A DNA stretch of 64,000 nucleotides, from contig NZ_OZ034761.1 of the NCBI RefSeq assembly GCF_964028355.1, forward strand, positions 1,550,001 through 1,614,000, written 5' to 3'. The stretch comes from Wolbachia endosymbiont (group B) of Gerris lacustris (GTDB lineage: Bacteria > Pseudomonadota > Alphaproteobacteria > Rickettsiales > Anaplasmataceae). Position numbers and translations under genes: made by a program. The notes beneath the pieces were generated by a model, which saw nothing but the letters and a program-made list of their open reading frames with translations, did no database searches and was not told the origin of the DNA. Below, piece after piece: positions 38,134 to 47,351 of this stretch. How positions within the stretch are numbered: position 1 is the first letter of the stretch; every line of letters begins with the position of its first letter.

Positions 38134-40614
38134 ATGAGTAAAAGATACATAGATAACAAAAAGGAGAACAGAGTTGACTTTATACTAAGGAATTATGGGA
38201 TGTCAATTGTTGTGATGGCAGTTATTATGCTCTTACCTCCAATAGCAATATCAGTACTCTACTTTTCTAATGTATATAGTCAGCATGTTAACATAGAGAT
38301 TAATTTGTTAGTTAGCACTCTAATAGCTCTCTTTATGGTATATAATATAAAACGTTACAAGTATCTACTTAACATCATAGAGTTTCAAAATGCAATATTT
38401 GCAAATGCACTAAATCATAATACAGAGTTTTGTCTCATTTTATATAAAGATGAAGGTGTTATTTATGCTGATGCAAGGTTCTACGAAAGGTTTAAAGATC
38501 ATATAGACGATGATGTTACGCTAGATAAAATTCTTGAAGCAGGAGATGTGTCAGAAAAAGACAGAAAATCATTCTATCATGCATTAAAAAATAACACTTC
38601 TGTAAAAGTATGCATTTCCTTAAACAAGAAGAATAAAGTATCTAACTTTCTTTTGCTCTCTGAGCCAATACCAGATAATCCACAAATTGCTATAAATAGT
38701 AATAAAATTTTAAATTTATCATTAGCACCAATAGCAAGACCGAATGGGTATTTTGTATTGAAGGCAACGCAGGTAAACAAAGAGCAGGTATATGAAGAGT
38801 TAATAGAGAAACACAATATAGCAACTTATGTTGCAAATACAAAAGGAGTTATCTTATCTGTAAATGAAAGATTTTTAGACATGTTTGAACTAAAAAAATT
38901 GGAAAAAGGCAGCTCAATTAATGACTTTATATCTCAATCTAAGTATGAAGATACAACAATCAAAAATGAAATTATGTTTTTTACTATAAGTGGTGCTCCA
39001 TTCAAGGCTTATATGAGTACTGCTATATTTTGTGATAAATACAATCATAGCTATATACATGGCTTTATAACACCAACTGAATCAAATATTGTTGATTATC
39101 AACTACACCCTTGTTTTGCAAATTCATCAATTGCTATTGCACAATGCGACATAAACGGCAATTTTATAAAGAAAAATATAGCATTAGTAAAACTTGCGGG
39201 GTCAAATAATGGTTCTATCTTTGCATTGATATCAGATGGTTATCATATGAAAGTGCGTGAATATTTTTCAAGCAATAGGATAAATAATGCGTCCTTTGAT
39301 GTGCAGCTCAATGGCGGTAATAACATGAAAATATATTTTAATAAGTTTCTTCATAATAAAGTGATGTTCATACTTTGTTATTTTATTGATAATACTGAAC
39401 GTAAAAAACTAGAGATAAAACTTGAGCATTATCAAAAGGTGCAAGCTATAGGGCAGTTAGCAGGTGGTATTGCACATGATTTCAATAATATATTAACCGG
39501 GATAATAGGATTTTGTGACTTGCTTTTACTCCAGCACTCAGCTAGCGATCCATCTTTTGGAGATATAATACAAATACAGCAAAATGCAAAACGTGGGTCA
39601 AATTTAGTAAGACAACTGCTTGCTTTTTCAAGAAGACAGACCTTGCAGCCAAAGATTATTAATGTAAATGGTACGATAGCTAATCTTTATGAAATGATCA
39701 AAAGATTAATAGGTGAAAATATAAAATTTAATATTTATTATGGTAGCGATTTGGGTGCTGTTAGAGCTGATCAAGGGCAATTAGAGCAAGTTATGCTTAA
39801 CTTAGCAGTTAATGCTGGTGCTGCTATGGAAAAGGGGGGAGAGTTAACTATACGAACCTTTAATCAAAAGGTTGATTCATTAAATTCTACACCTCAGGAT
39901 ATGTTTTCTCCAGATAAGGAAACGATTGAACATGGGAATTATGTTGTGATTGAAGTGATTGATACTGGATGTGGAATGACGAGTGATATAATTGAAAAGG
40001 CGTTTGATCCATTTTTTTCTACCAAAGATATTACTTCTGGTACAGGTCTTGGCCTCTCTACTGTATATGGCATTATTAAACAAACGGAAGGATACATCTA
40101 TGTTGCTAGCAAAGTGAATCATGGAACTAAATTTAGCATATTTTTGCCCATAGTGTACATATCGGATGAAAATGATAAAGAGGAAGATAGTAAAGAAATA
40201 GAGAAACCGGTAGAAATTAAAGGTAATGGTATAATTTTATTAATTGAAGATGAAGATTCAGTAAGGGAATTTACTGCTAAGGCTCTTACAAGAAAAGGAT
40301 TTAATGTAATAGAAGCGAGTATAGGCAGCGAGGCATTAGAGATCATTAGAAAAAAAAATCAACACATAGATCTAATAATCACTGATGTAATCATGCCAGA
40401 GGTGAGTGGTCCAGAAATAGTTAAAGAAGCATTGATACATAGACCACATATCAAAGTTATTTTTATTTCTGGGTATGCAGAGGATGCTTTTTTAAAGAGC
40501 GATGAAATCAATATAGAAGACTTTCACTTTCTACCAAAACCATTTACTCTGAATGAGTTAGGAAATAAGGTTCAAAGTGTGTTACACAAGGAGAAAAAAA
40601 GCAGTCTACTTTGA
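38134..40614 (+). CDS. cckA: Hybrid sensor histidine kinase CckA
   Basis: 826 residues. Two membrane helices (about 20-45 and 55-70) are followed by PAS-like regions (80-420) and a HisKA domain with His448 in GGIAHDFNNILTGIIGF. The ATPase domain follows (VMLNLAVNAGAAM, DTGCGMT, GTGLGLSTVYGI). A receiver domain has the acidic pair EDED and phospho-acceptor Asp751 in IITDVIMPE. CckA passes phosphate via ChpT to CtrA, controlling the cell cycle and development in alphaproteobacteria. It is divergent from hemF and followed by parAB in the same direction. Confidence 0.92.
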   Translation: MSKRYIDNKKENRVDFILRNYGMSIVVMAVIMLLPPIAISVLYFSNVYSQHVNIEINLLVSTLIALFMVYNIKRYKYLLNIIEFQNAIFANALNHNTEFCLILYKDEGVIYADARFYERFKDHIDDDVTLDKILEAGDVSEKDRKSFYHALKNNTSVKVCISLNKKNKVSNFLLLSEPIPDNPQIAINSNKILNLSLAPIARPNGYFVLKATQVNKEQVYEELIEKHNIATYVANTKGVILSVNERFLDMFELKKLEKGSSINDFISQSKYEDTTIKNEIMFFTISGAPFKAYMSTAIFCDKYNHSYIHGFITPTESNIVDYQLHPCFANSSIAIAQCDINGNFIKKNIALVKLAGSNNGSIFALISDGYHMKVREYFSSNRINNASFDVQLNGGNNMKIYFNKFLHNKVMFILCYFIDNTERKKLEIKLEHYQKVQAIGQLAGGIAHDFNNILTGIIGFCDLLLLQHSASDPSFGDIIQIQQNAKRGSNLVRQLLAFSRRQTLQPKIINVNGTIANLYEMIKRLIGENIKFNIYYGSDLGAVRADQGQLEQVMLNLAVNAGAAMEKGGELTIRTFNQKVDSLNSTPQDMFSPDKETIEHGNYVVIEVIDTGCGMTSDIIEKAFDPFFSTKDITSGTGLGLSTVYGIIKQTEGYIYVASKVNHGTKFSIFLPIVYISDENDKEEDSKEIEKPVEIKGNGIILLIEDEDSVREFTAKALTRKGFNVIEASIGSEALEIIRKKNQHIDLIITDVIMPEVSGPEIVKEALIHRPHIKVIFISGYAEDAFLKSDEINIEDFHFLPKPFTLNELGNKVQSVLHKEKKSSLL

Positions 40615-40698
40615 GTATCATTAACAACAAAAACTTTTCTAATGCAAAAGTTTCTTGCATGTATACAATAGAATTATTCTATACATAAGATAAAAGGC

Positions 40699-41541
40699 GT
40701 GAGCAAGGTCATTGCAATAGTAAATCAAAAGGGCGGAGTTGGTAAAACAACAACTAGTATAAATTTATCGACAGCCTTTGCTGCTGTGGGAAAAAGTACT
40801 TTATTGGTAGATCTTGATCCTCAAGGTAATGCTAGTACAGGGCTCGGGATTTCTTATCGTAGCAGGAAAGAAAAAAATATATACAGAATACTGCTGAGCA
40901 GTGAAAGTGAATTGGTGGAATCGGCAATTTTCAATATAAAGGAAATTCCAAATTTATCACTAATTTCATCAGTGGTTGACTTATCAGCTGCAGAAATTGA
41001 GCTATCACAACTTGAGAAGGGAAAATTCGTACTAAAAGATACGCTAGAGAAAGTATGTAATAATTATGAGTACATAATCATCGACTGTCCTCCATCACTT
41101 GGTCTACTTACTATTAATGCCCTGATCGCTGCTGATTCTATTATTGTTCCTCTCCAGTGTGAATTTTTCGCTCTGGAAGGATTGAGCCATTTAGTTAAAA
41201 CTGTAGAGCTAATAAAAAGAAATAACCTAAACCCTTTCCTGGCAATAGAAGGAATATTGCTCACAATGTATGATAGGCGCAATAAACTTAGTGAGCAGAT
41301 TAAAAATGATATCTGCCAGTATTTAAACGATAAAGTATATAAAACTATCATCCCATTGTATGAGACCATTATTCCACGTAACGTAAGGTTATCAGAAGCT
41401 CCTTCTCATGGAAAACCCGCTATTGTATATGATCTTAAGTGTTCTGGTGCGCAAGCATATATAAGTTTGGCAAAGGAAATTTTAGAGAAACACATGAGCA
41501 TCTGTAAAGAGAAAAAGCTGGTAAGTGATGGTACAGCATGA
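40699..41541 (+). CDS. parA: Chromosome partitioning protein ParA
   Basis: 280 residues from a GTG start (gtgagcaaggtc). The deviant Walker A is NQKGGVGKTTTSIN, Walker A' is LLVDLDPQGNAS, and Walker B is IIIDCPPSLG. It is a chromosomal-type ParA/Soj ATPase that moves origins with ParB. parB starts four bases before its end (ATGA overlap). Confidence 0.95.
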   Translation: MSKVIAIVNQKGGVGKTTTSINLSTAFAAVGKSTLLVDLDPQGNASTGLGISYRSRKEKNIYRILLSSESELVESAIFNIKEIPNLSLISSVVDLSAAEIELSQLEKGKFVLKDTLEKVCNNYEYIIIDCPPSLGLLTINALIAADSIIVPLQCEFFALEGLSHLVKTVELIKRNNLNPFLAIEGILLTMYDRRNKLSEQIKNDICQYLNDKVYKTIIPLYETIIPRNVRLSEAPSHGKPAIVYDLKCSGAQAYISLAKEILEKHMSICKEKKLVSDGTA

Positions 41542-42404
41542 AGGATAATAGGCGCTTAGGTAGAGGTCTTGCCGGCCTCATAGGTGATAATTATGATAAT
41601 AAGGAAGATAGATTACCTATTTCATTACTGCACCCGAGCAAATTTCAGCCGAGAAAATATTTTGATGAGGAATCATTAAAAGAACTTGCAAATTCGATAG
41701 AGAAAAATGGCATCATACAGCCTATTGTAGTGCGTAAAGATCCAAATAATGACGGTTATGAAATAATAGCAGGGGAACGTCGTTGGCGGGCAAGTAAGGT
41801 CGCAAATCTTGATAGTGTACCGATTACCATAAAAAATTTAAATGACAAGGAATGCTTAGAAGTATCCATCATTGAGAACATACAGAGACAAGACATTAAT
41901 CCAATAGAAGAAGGTGAGGCGTATAGAAAACTAATAGATGAATTCTCCTATACACACGAAGAATTAGCCTCAACTTTAGGTAAAAGCCGCAGTCACATAA
42001 CCAATATGATACGAATGCTGTCACTCCCTAATGGAGTAAAAACAATGATCAACAAGAAAAAATTGTCTATGGGTCATGCAAGAGCATTGATTAATGTTGA
42101 AAATGCGGAAAGTATTGCAGAAAGAATAGTTTCTCAGGGCCTGAGCGTTAGACGAACTGAAAAATTGATAAAAGACTTACAACAAAATAACGACCGAAAA
42201 GAGCATAAGTGTACTAAAAATCAAGATATGGCAGCATTAGAAGGAGCTATATCTTCTCAGCTTGGTTTAAAGATCAAAATTAATGATAGTAATTCTAAGG
42301 GTAAAGTCATGATACGTTATAACAACTCAAATGAATTGGATTTTATATTGAAAATTTTGAATAGAAGACTTGAATCAGCTATTAATGTCGAAAGTAGCTC
42401 ATAG
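41538..42404 (+). CDS. parB: Chromosome partitioning protein ParB
   Basis: 288 residues. Box I/II are seen as KFQPRKYFDEESLKELANSI and AGERRWRASKVA (CTPase and clamp motif), then the helix-turn-helix FSYTHEELASTLGKSRSHI. It binds parS sites near the origin and spreads by CTP-driven sliding. The ATG overlaps the stop of parA. I looked for a parS-like gtttcacgtgaaac site in the window and saw no convincing one. Confidence 0.95.
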   Translation: MKDNRRLGRGLAGLIGDNYDNKEDRLPISLLHPSKFQPRKYFDEESLKELANSIEKNGIIQPIVVRKDPNNDGYEIIAGERRWRASKVANLDSVPITIKNLNDKECLEVSIIENIQRQDINPIEEGEAYRKLIDEFSYTHEELASTLGKSRSHITNMIRMLSLPNGVKTMINKKKLSMGHARALINVENAESIAERIVSQGLSVRRTEKLIKDLQQNNDRKEHKCTKNQDMAALEGAISSQLGLKIKINDSNSKGKVMIRYNNSNELDFILKILNRRLESAINVESSS

Positions 42405-42410
42405 AAATTT

Positions 42411-42467
42411 CTTGACAAACTTTCCCACTTTCCTTGTAATGGAAGTGAAATGGTGGAGTTTGTCAAG
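42411..42467. terminator. Inverted repeat between convergent parB and ispDF, possible bidirectional terminator
   Basis: An 11-bp perfect stem (cttgacaaact / agtttgtcaag) closes a 35-base inner part, which itself can pair (cactttcc / ggaagtg). No long T-run follows, so Rho-independent termination is uncertain; the location between converging genes supports it. Confidence 0.5.
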
Positions 42468-42488
42468 TAAGTTATTTCGTTTCTACCT

Positions 42489-43694
42489 TCAATAAAAATT
42501 TGCACGCAATAGCACAGAAGCATACGTTGCTATTCCCTCATTTCTTCCGATAGAACCTAATTTTTCCGCTGTGGTTGCTTTGATATTTACGAATTCAACA
42601 TTAATTTCTAATATTTTTGATATGAATTCCTTCATTCCTGCTTTGTAAGGCGATATTTTAGGCTCTTCACAAACTATAGTAATATCTAAATTAGACACGC
42701 TATATCCTTTTTCCTGTGCTTTTTTAGCAGCAAAGTCAAGAAAATGAGATGAATTGCAATCCTTCCATTTAGAGGAATTAGGAGGAAAATGTTCTCCTAT
42801 ATCGCCACATCCTAGTGCTCCTAGTATTGCATCAACGATTGCATGTATTGCAACATCACCATCGGAATGTGCCTCTATTGCCATATTATGCTCAATTTCC
42901 ACACCGCAAATTTTTATAAAGCTCTTAGCATCATTTTGAATTTTAACAAATTTATGTATATCATAACCGGTTCCGACACGGAATTTTGGCTCTCCAAAAA
43001 GAAGTTTTGCCATATTGATATCCTCTTTTGTAGTTAACTTAAAATTCTTTTTCTCACCTTCAATAATCGCAACATGTTTTTTATGCTCCACCATTAGTGA
43101 TGAATCATCAGTAAATTCTTTGACTGATTGATGGCATGATAATAATTCTCCAAAATTAAAAATTTGAGGAGTTTGTATGGCTCTGAGTTTTCCTCTTGAA
43201 ATCGTAGATTCAACAAAATTATTACTCACCAATGACATAGTATCTTCAACATCTATTGCTGGAACTACTCCTGTATATTGATCATTAATCATGAACTGAG
43301 CCAAGTTATCTATCAGAGCATTTGACACAAAAGGCCTACAAGCATCATGTATAATGACAAAATCTGGATTGATCTTTTGCAAGCTTTCCAGTCCAAGTTT
43401 AACTGAACTCTGCCTACTTTCTCCCCCGTATATTGGACTTAGTAATTTAGCATCTGCAATTGATGATATCGTTTCCTTATAGAAGTTTTCGTGACTTTTA
43501 TTTATTACCACTTTTATATAATTTGTGTGCTGATTAGCTAAGAATTTCCTAATTGCATGAAATAAAACAGATTTACCTGCCAATTTTATATACTGTTTAG
43601 GGGTTTTGACATTGCATCTACTGCCCACTCCTGCTGCAACTATCAATACTGCTATCTTGTATTTCTCGAGTCTGTTAATGTGTATGCCTATCAT
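42489..43694 (-). CDS. ispDF: Bifunctional IspDF (MEP cytidylyltransferase / MECDP synthase)
   Basis: 401 residues. Residues about 14-235 are IspD (VAAGVGSRCNVKTPKQY, HDACRPFV), and about 240-400 are IspF (RVGTGYDIHKF, EAHSDGDVAIHAIVDAILGALGCGDIG). The fusion is common in alphaproteobacteria and makes two steps of the non-mevalonate isoprenoid path. It supplies precursors for undecaprenyl carriers used by MraY and MurJ. The MIGIHINRL start is the first available; ATGs further in are within IspD. Confidence 0.94.
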   Translation of the reverse strand: MIGIHINRLEKYKIAVLIVAAGVGSRCNVKTPKQYIKLAGKSVLFHAIRKFLANQHTNYIKVVINKSHENFYKETISSIADAKLLSPIYGGESRQSSVKLGLESLQKINPDFVIIHDACRPFVSNALIDNLAQFMINDQYTGVVPAIDVEDTMSLVSNNFVESTISRGKLRAIQTPQIFNFGELLSCHQSVKEFTDDSSLMVEHKKHVAIIEGEKKNFKLTTKEDINMAKLLFGEPKFRVGTGYDIHKFVKIQNDAKSFIKICGVEIEHNMAIEAHSDGDVAIHAIVDAILGALGCGDIGEHFPPNSSKWKDCNSSHFLDFAAKKAQEKGYSVSNLDITIVCEEPKISPYKAGMKEFISKILEINVEFVNIKATTAEKLGSIGRNEGIATYASVLLRANFY

Positions 43695-43803
43695 TTTCGG
43701 TGCTAATGTATAGTAACAGGTTATTTAGCATTTTAAAAAAGTTGATTTTATTCTCAAAAAAGAATATTCTTTTACTAAGTGTAATATATGCTAGAGGGAA
43801 ATA

Positions 43804-43892
43804 ATGCATGTTGCCAAATATAATAAAGAAAAGGAAACACATCTTATATTTTTCCACGGAATAGGTGATAATTATAAAAATGCATCCTGGTA
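43804..43892 (+). pseudogene. Amputated paralogue of the membrane hydrolase at 49355-50245
   Basis: The 29-codon frame encodes HLIFFHGIGDNYKNA, close to LIFFHGLGDNYKNA at the N-terminus of the hydrolase. It is cut at 43892 by the IS903-like element, whose first bases supply the stop. The rest of the gene is not in the window. Confidence 0.75.
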
Positions 43893-44730
43893 GGCTTTAT
43901 TGCATAGCAAATAGTGGTAGGAGAAAACAAAAGAGAGAAAAACTGAAGAGAAGTGGTTAATCTATTAAAAAATGAATATTTTGAGAAGTGTATGCCACAA
44001 AAGATGAGAGTTAGTAACAATAGCGAATATAACCAATTGCTAGAAAAAAGAGGGAATGTTTTTCATTTCATCGATGAAGCTATAGAAAGCTGGTACGAAA
44101 TTTCAGAAAAAGTTGCCGGAGATTTACAGCGATAAAGTTGTCATTGTAATACATATAATCGTTAATCTGTTTAGAATAGGTTTAAGGCAAGGGGTTGGAT
44201 TTGTAAAAGGATATCTGAAAAGTATAAGAAAAAATCTCCAAGTATTCACAAGCTTGTCGCCGATTAAATAAACTTAATTTAAAACTTTACGACCATAGGA
44301 CAGATAAAAATGATATAGAAAGTATTGAAATTGCTATAGATAGTACTGCAATTCATATTTATAGTAACAGCACTCAACATAACAAAGATAACGCTAAGAT
44401 AAGGAAATATAATGGCACAGATCAGGTGAGAAAGCTACATGTAGCTTTAGATATAAACAGTAAAAAGATTGTAGCAACTAGATATACTAATTTCCTCTCA
44501 CATGATAGCGTATCAGCATTTAAGATACTGGAGGAAATATGTGACATCTATAAGATTAAGTCTCTTCTTGCAGATGGAGCTTATGATACAACAAGTTTAT
44601 ATAAATTATGCAATAAATATAATTTGAAACCAATTATAAAGCCAAGAAAGAATGCAAAAATCTGTGACAATATAGACTACTTCTCGGAAAGAAATAACAA
44701 CATTAATATAAGAAAAACATGCAATTTATA
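43893..44730 (+). mobile_element. Degenerate IS5-family (IS903-like) element, partial
   Basis: It starts with ggctttattgcatagcaaat, resembling an IS903-type end. Pieces of a DDE transposase follow: about 43953-44135, then in shifted frames IDSTAIHIY (about 44337) and HVALDINSKKIVATRYTN to LADGAYDTTSLY (44426-44728). Stops and shifts make it inactive. IS630 copy c interrupts it at 44731 and no convincing continuation is seen after 45829. Confidence 0.75.
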
Positions 44731-44810
44731 CCAATTCCCGCTATACAAGCAACGAATAGACAATAATGGAAAAAAAGCCATACTGGAGTAAGTAAAATAG
44801 CGAGGTTTAG

Positions 44811-45290
44811 ATGGCATTAAGATCAAAATTATTGGATGAAAAAGTGGTGGAATCAGCAAAAGAGATGCTGAAGAAAGTAAGAAATAATGCGTATGTTGCA
44901 AAAAAACTAAATGCTGTAATTGCAGCAAAAAAGCACAGTATAACAGCTGTAGCAAAAATATGTTGCATTTCGAGAAAGGCAATTACTACATGGATAAAGC
45001 ACATAAAATTTGGAAGAGAAGAAAAATTATTTTCTCCACCTCAACGCCGTAGAAAAACTATATTGAACCAAAGTCAACTTGAACAAATTGAGGTGTGGAT
45101 AGAGGAAAACCCCAATATTACTATTAGAGAAATGAGAATAAGAATCCAAGAAAGATTTGGTTTGAATATCAGCAAATCCACAATACATCGTAATATGCAA
45201 AGAATGAAATTCTCATATATCACACCAAGACCAGTTCATAGTGGACAGGATAAAAATAAGCAAGAGGAGTTTAAAAAAAAACCTCAATGA
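44811..45290 (+). CDS. IS630 transposase orfA, copy c
   Basis: 159 codons, identical to copy a. Confidence 0.85.
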   Translation: MALRSKLLDEKVVESAKEMLKKVRNNAYVAKKLNAVIAAKKHSITAVAKICCISRKAITTWIKHIKFGREEKLFSPPQRRRKTILNQSQLEQIEVWIEENPNITIREMRIRIQERFGLNISKSTIHRNMQRMKFSYITPRPVHSGQDKNKQEEFKKKPQ

Positions 45291-45816
45291 AACTATTGTC
45301 ATGCATTCTGAAAAAGAGCTATTTTTCTTCGATGAATCACGGTTTGGTACACATTCAAAAGTTGGACATGGGTGGTTTAAAAAAGGCAGCAGGACACAGG
45401 TTAAGGTAAAATTAGGTAGGGAAAATTTTTATCTCTATAGTGCAGTTAATCCCAGAAATGGAGAGAATTTTAGCTTATTTGCACCAAACGTCAACACTGC
45501 TTGTATAAATATATTCCTTGAACAGATGTCGCAATATTTAGGAATACGAAAGGCTTTTCTCGTGATGGATTGCGCTAGTTGGCATAAGTCAAAAAGTTTA
45601 AAGATACCTAAAAATATCGAAATTATATACCTACCACCATACTCACCTGACCTCAATCCTGTTGAGAGGTTTTGGTTATATATAAAACAGAACATTTTGC
45701 GCAATAAAATCTACGATACAATTGTTCTGCTTGAGAGCGCTTTGTGTAATTTTATTACCTCTCTTTCCCCTTCCACGGTTAAACAACTCTGCAATGCTTC
45801 TTATTTGGTTCATTAA
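45241..45816 (+). CDS. IS630 transposase orfB, copy c
   Basis: 191 codons with intact DDE residues and one substitution near the C-terminus. Confidence 0.85.
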   Translation: MDRIKISKRSLKKNLNETIVMHSEKELFFFDESRFGTHSKVGHGWFKKGSRTQVKVKLGRENFYLYSAVNPRNGENFSLFAPNVNTACINIFLEQMSQYLGIRKAFLVMDCASWHKSKSLKIPKNIEIIYLPPYSPDLNPVERFWLYIKQNILRNKIYDTIVLLESALCNFITSLSPSTVKQLCNASYLVH

Positions 45817-45831
45817 TAATGAGAGTTGGTA

Positions 45832-46286
45832 TGAGCACTGGCATGACATTCTTTTTGGTGAATATTACTCTTATATTACAACGTTTGTAGTTGTGGAGTT
45901 GACTATAGGATCAAGTCTAAAAAATCTAGATCCCAGTATCAGCTACTTGAGTGACATTACGAAAGCTTGGATGAAAAGGAAGGAAGTACTGATTTCAATA
46001 TTTGCAGAGATGTTAGCTTTTGAGGTATACTCTGACTTATTCTTTAAATTGGTAAAATACTGTTCCTTTTCCTCTATTTCTTTTTCACTATTCTTTCCAC
46101 ATATCACTTCTGTTTTTATCTCTTGAGCCCTTCTTTTCGATCTGTGAATTCTAAAAAAAGTGAAATTAACTCAGGAATTGTGTTCACTTGATGAGCACAA
46201 TTCTATAATCGGAGATAAGGTAGTGAGAAATGCCTCTTGACATTTGATAAACCTAAACGTAGCCTAAAACAATTTAGTGTTTATTT
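45832..46286. other. 455-bp gene-free stretch
   Basis: I see no gene. It holds decayed palindrome pieces (atcccagtatc near 45930) and a run of bases that shares short words with 49080-49330 (aaggaagtactg versus aaggaagcactgg). The short open frame crossing from IS630 into it is not a gene. Confidence 0.5.
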
Positions 46287-46946
46287 ATGACATTTGTTCA
46301 ATCACTTAATAATCAATTAGATAATTTACAATTATTAAAACACCCGTTTTACGAATCATGGAATGAGGGTAGCTTAAGCCTGCAGGCTCTGCAAACCTAT
46401 GCTAAGGAATATTATCACCACGTTGCTGCTTTTCCTCGTTATATCAGCGGTATACATTCCTTATGTCCGAATTTGAAAATGCGGCAAGTTTTGCTTGGTA
46501 ATTTAATAGAGGAAGAACAAGGCGACGAGAATCACCCAGAGTTATGGCAGCGTTTTGCTGAAGGGCTTGGAGTTGCGCGATCTGATCTCCGTGAAGGTGC
46601 AAAGATCAAAGAGACGCAAGAATTAGTTGACGGTTACTTTGATATTGTAAGATCAGGTTTTGCAGAAGGTCTTGGAGCTCTGTACGCTTATGAACGTCAA
46701 ACTCCAGAGGTTTCTGAGTCTAAAATTGAAGGTCTGAAAAAACACTATTCAATAAACGACGAACGTTCTCTAAAATTTTTTACCGTTCATATGGAAGCTG
46801 ATGAGTGGCATTCTGAAGAATGTGCAAACCTTATTGCAGATTTAAGCGAAGAAGAGCAAGAGAAAGTCATGCAAGGCGCTGAAAAAGGAGCAAAACTCTT
46901 ATGGGGCTTTCTTGACGGAATGATGAATGTTAACGTGTGTCATTAG
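46287..46946 (+). CDS. CADD-like para-aminobenzoate synthase (TenA/PqqC fold)
   Basis: 219 residues, close to Chlamydia CADD throughout (LQTYAKEYYHHVAAFPRYISGIHS). Metal ligands align: Glu76, His83 (ENH), Glu136 (AYER), His168, Asp172 and His175 (HMEADEWH). Tyr22 (FYESW) and Lys146 (SKIEGL) match CADD Tyr27 and Lys152, residues tied to its self-sacrificing pABA synthesis. It is first in a cluster with folB, folKP and folA, so pABA supply for folate is a sound inference. CADD was first named for binding death domains; that role is not implied here. Confidence 0.85.
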   Translation: MTFVQSLNNQLDNLQLLKHPFYESWNEGSLSLQALQTYAKEYYHHVAAFPRYISGIHSLCPNLKMRQVLLGNLIEEEQGDENHPELWQRFAEGLGVARSDLREGAKIKETQELVDGYFDIVRSGFAEGLGALYAYERQTPEVSESKIEGLKKHYSINDERSLKFFTVHMEADEWHSEECANLIADLSEEEQEKVMQGAEKGAKLLWGFLDGMMNVNVCH

Positions 46947-46964
46947 TTATAAATACTAGGTTCA

Positions 46965-47351
46965 GTGGTAGCATGTAATCTTCTTATATCTGATTTACGG
47001 CTTTGGGTTCATTTAGGATGTAGCGCAGAAGAGAAATTTTCTCCCCAATTGGTGAGTATTGATATTGATTTCACTTTTAAATCTCCTCTTTTAGGACTTA
47101 CAACTGATCAACTTAAAGATACTATCTGCTATTTGGAAGTAGTGCAGAATATTCAATCCCTCGTTCAGGGCAAGCAATTTAATTTAATCGAACATTTAAC
47201 TCATGAGATATACAGAGCCATTAGTAACCTTTTGCTGCGAAAGAAGCATATTATTTCTTCTGTCAAAGTGACTACTCACAAAATCGCACCACCAGTTCCT
47301 GGTGTGCATGGGGGCGTTTTTTTTACTTACTGTAATGAATTGCAAGAATGA
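46965..47351 (+). CDS. folB: Dihydroneopterin aldolase FolB
   Basis: 128 residues from a GTG (gtggtagcatgt), 18 bases after the CADD-like gene. LRLWVHLGCSAEEKFSPQLVSIDI, the LIEHLTHEIYRAI block and VKVTTHKIAPPVPG match the FolB fold, with the Glu and Lys of the active site. It splits dihydroneopterin to hydroxymethyl-dihydropterin. It ends in an ATGA overlap with folKP. Confidence 0.85.
   Translation: MVACNLLISDLRLWVHLGCSAEEKFSPQLVSIDIDFTFKSPLLGLTTDQLKDTICYLEVVQNIQSLVQGKQFNLIEHLTHEIYRAISNLLLRKKHIISSVKVTTHKIAPPVPGVHGGVFFTYCNELQE

Larger units (their letters stand above)
44731..45829 (+). mobile_element. IS630-family insertion sequence, copy c
   Basis: 1099 bp, flanked by TA at 44729-44730 and 45830-45831. 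It is inserted in the IS903-like remnant. It carries a Lys to Asn change in orfB (CNFITSLS) and a silent change near 45390. Confidence 0.92.

Noticed and set aside
40699..42404. A parS site near parAB
   Set aside because: I saw no 14-16 bp site close to gtttcacgtgaaac; a half-site-like ttcacgt at about 11841 is within a coding region and not palindromic.
43675..43857. 60-codon minus-strand frame upstream of ispDF
   Set aside because: It is Phe- and Asn-rich, typical of random AT-rich frames, and overlaps both ispDF and the hydrolase remnant.
45722..46126. Open frame of 134 codons running out of IS630 into the following gap
   Set aside because: Its first part is the wrong frame of the IS630 end and the rest is low-complexity sequence with decayed palindromes; there is no ribosome site or recognisable protein.
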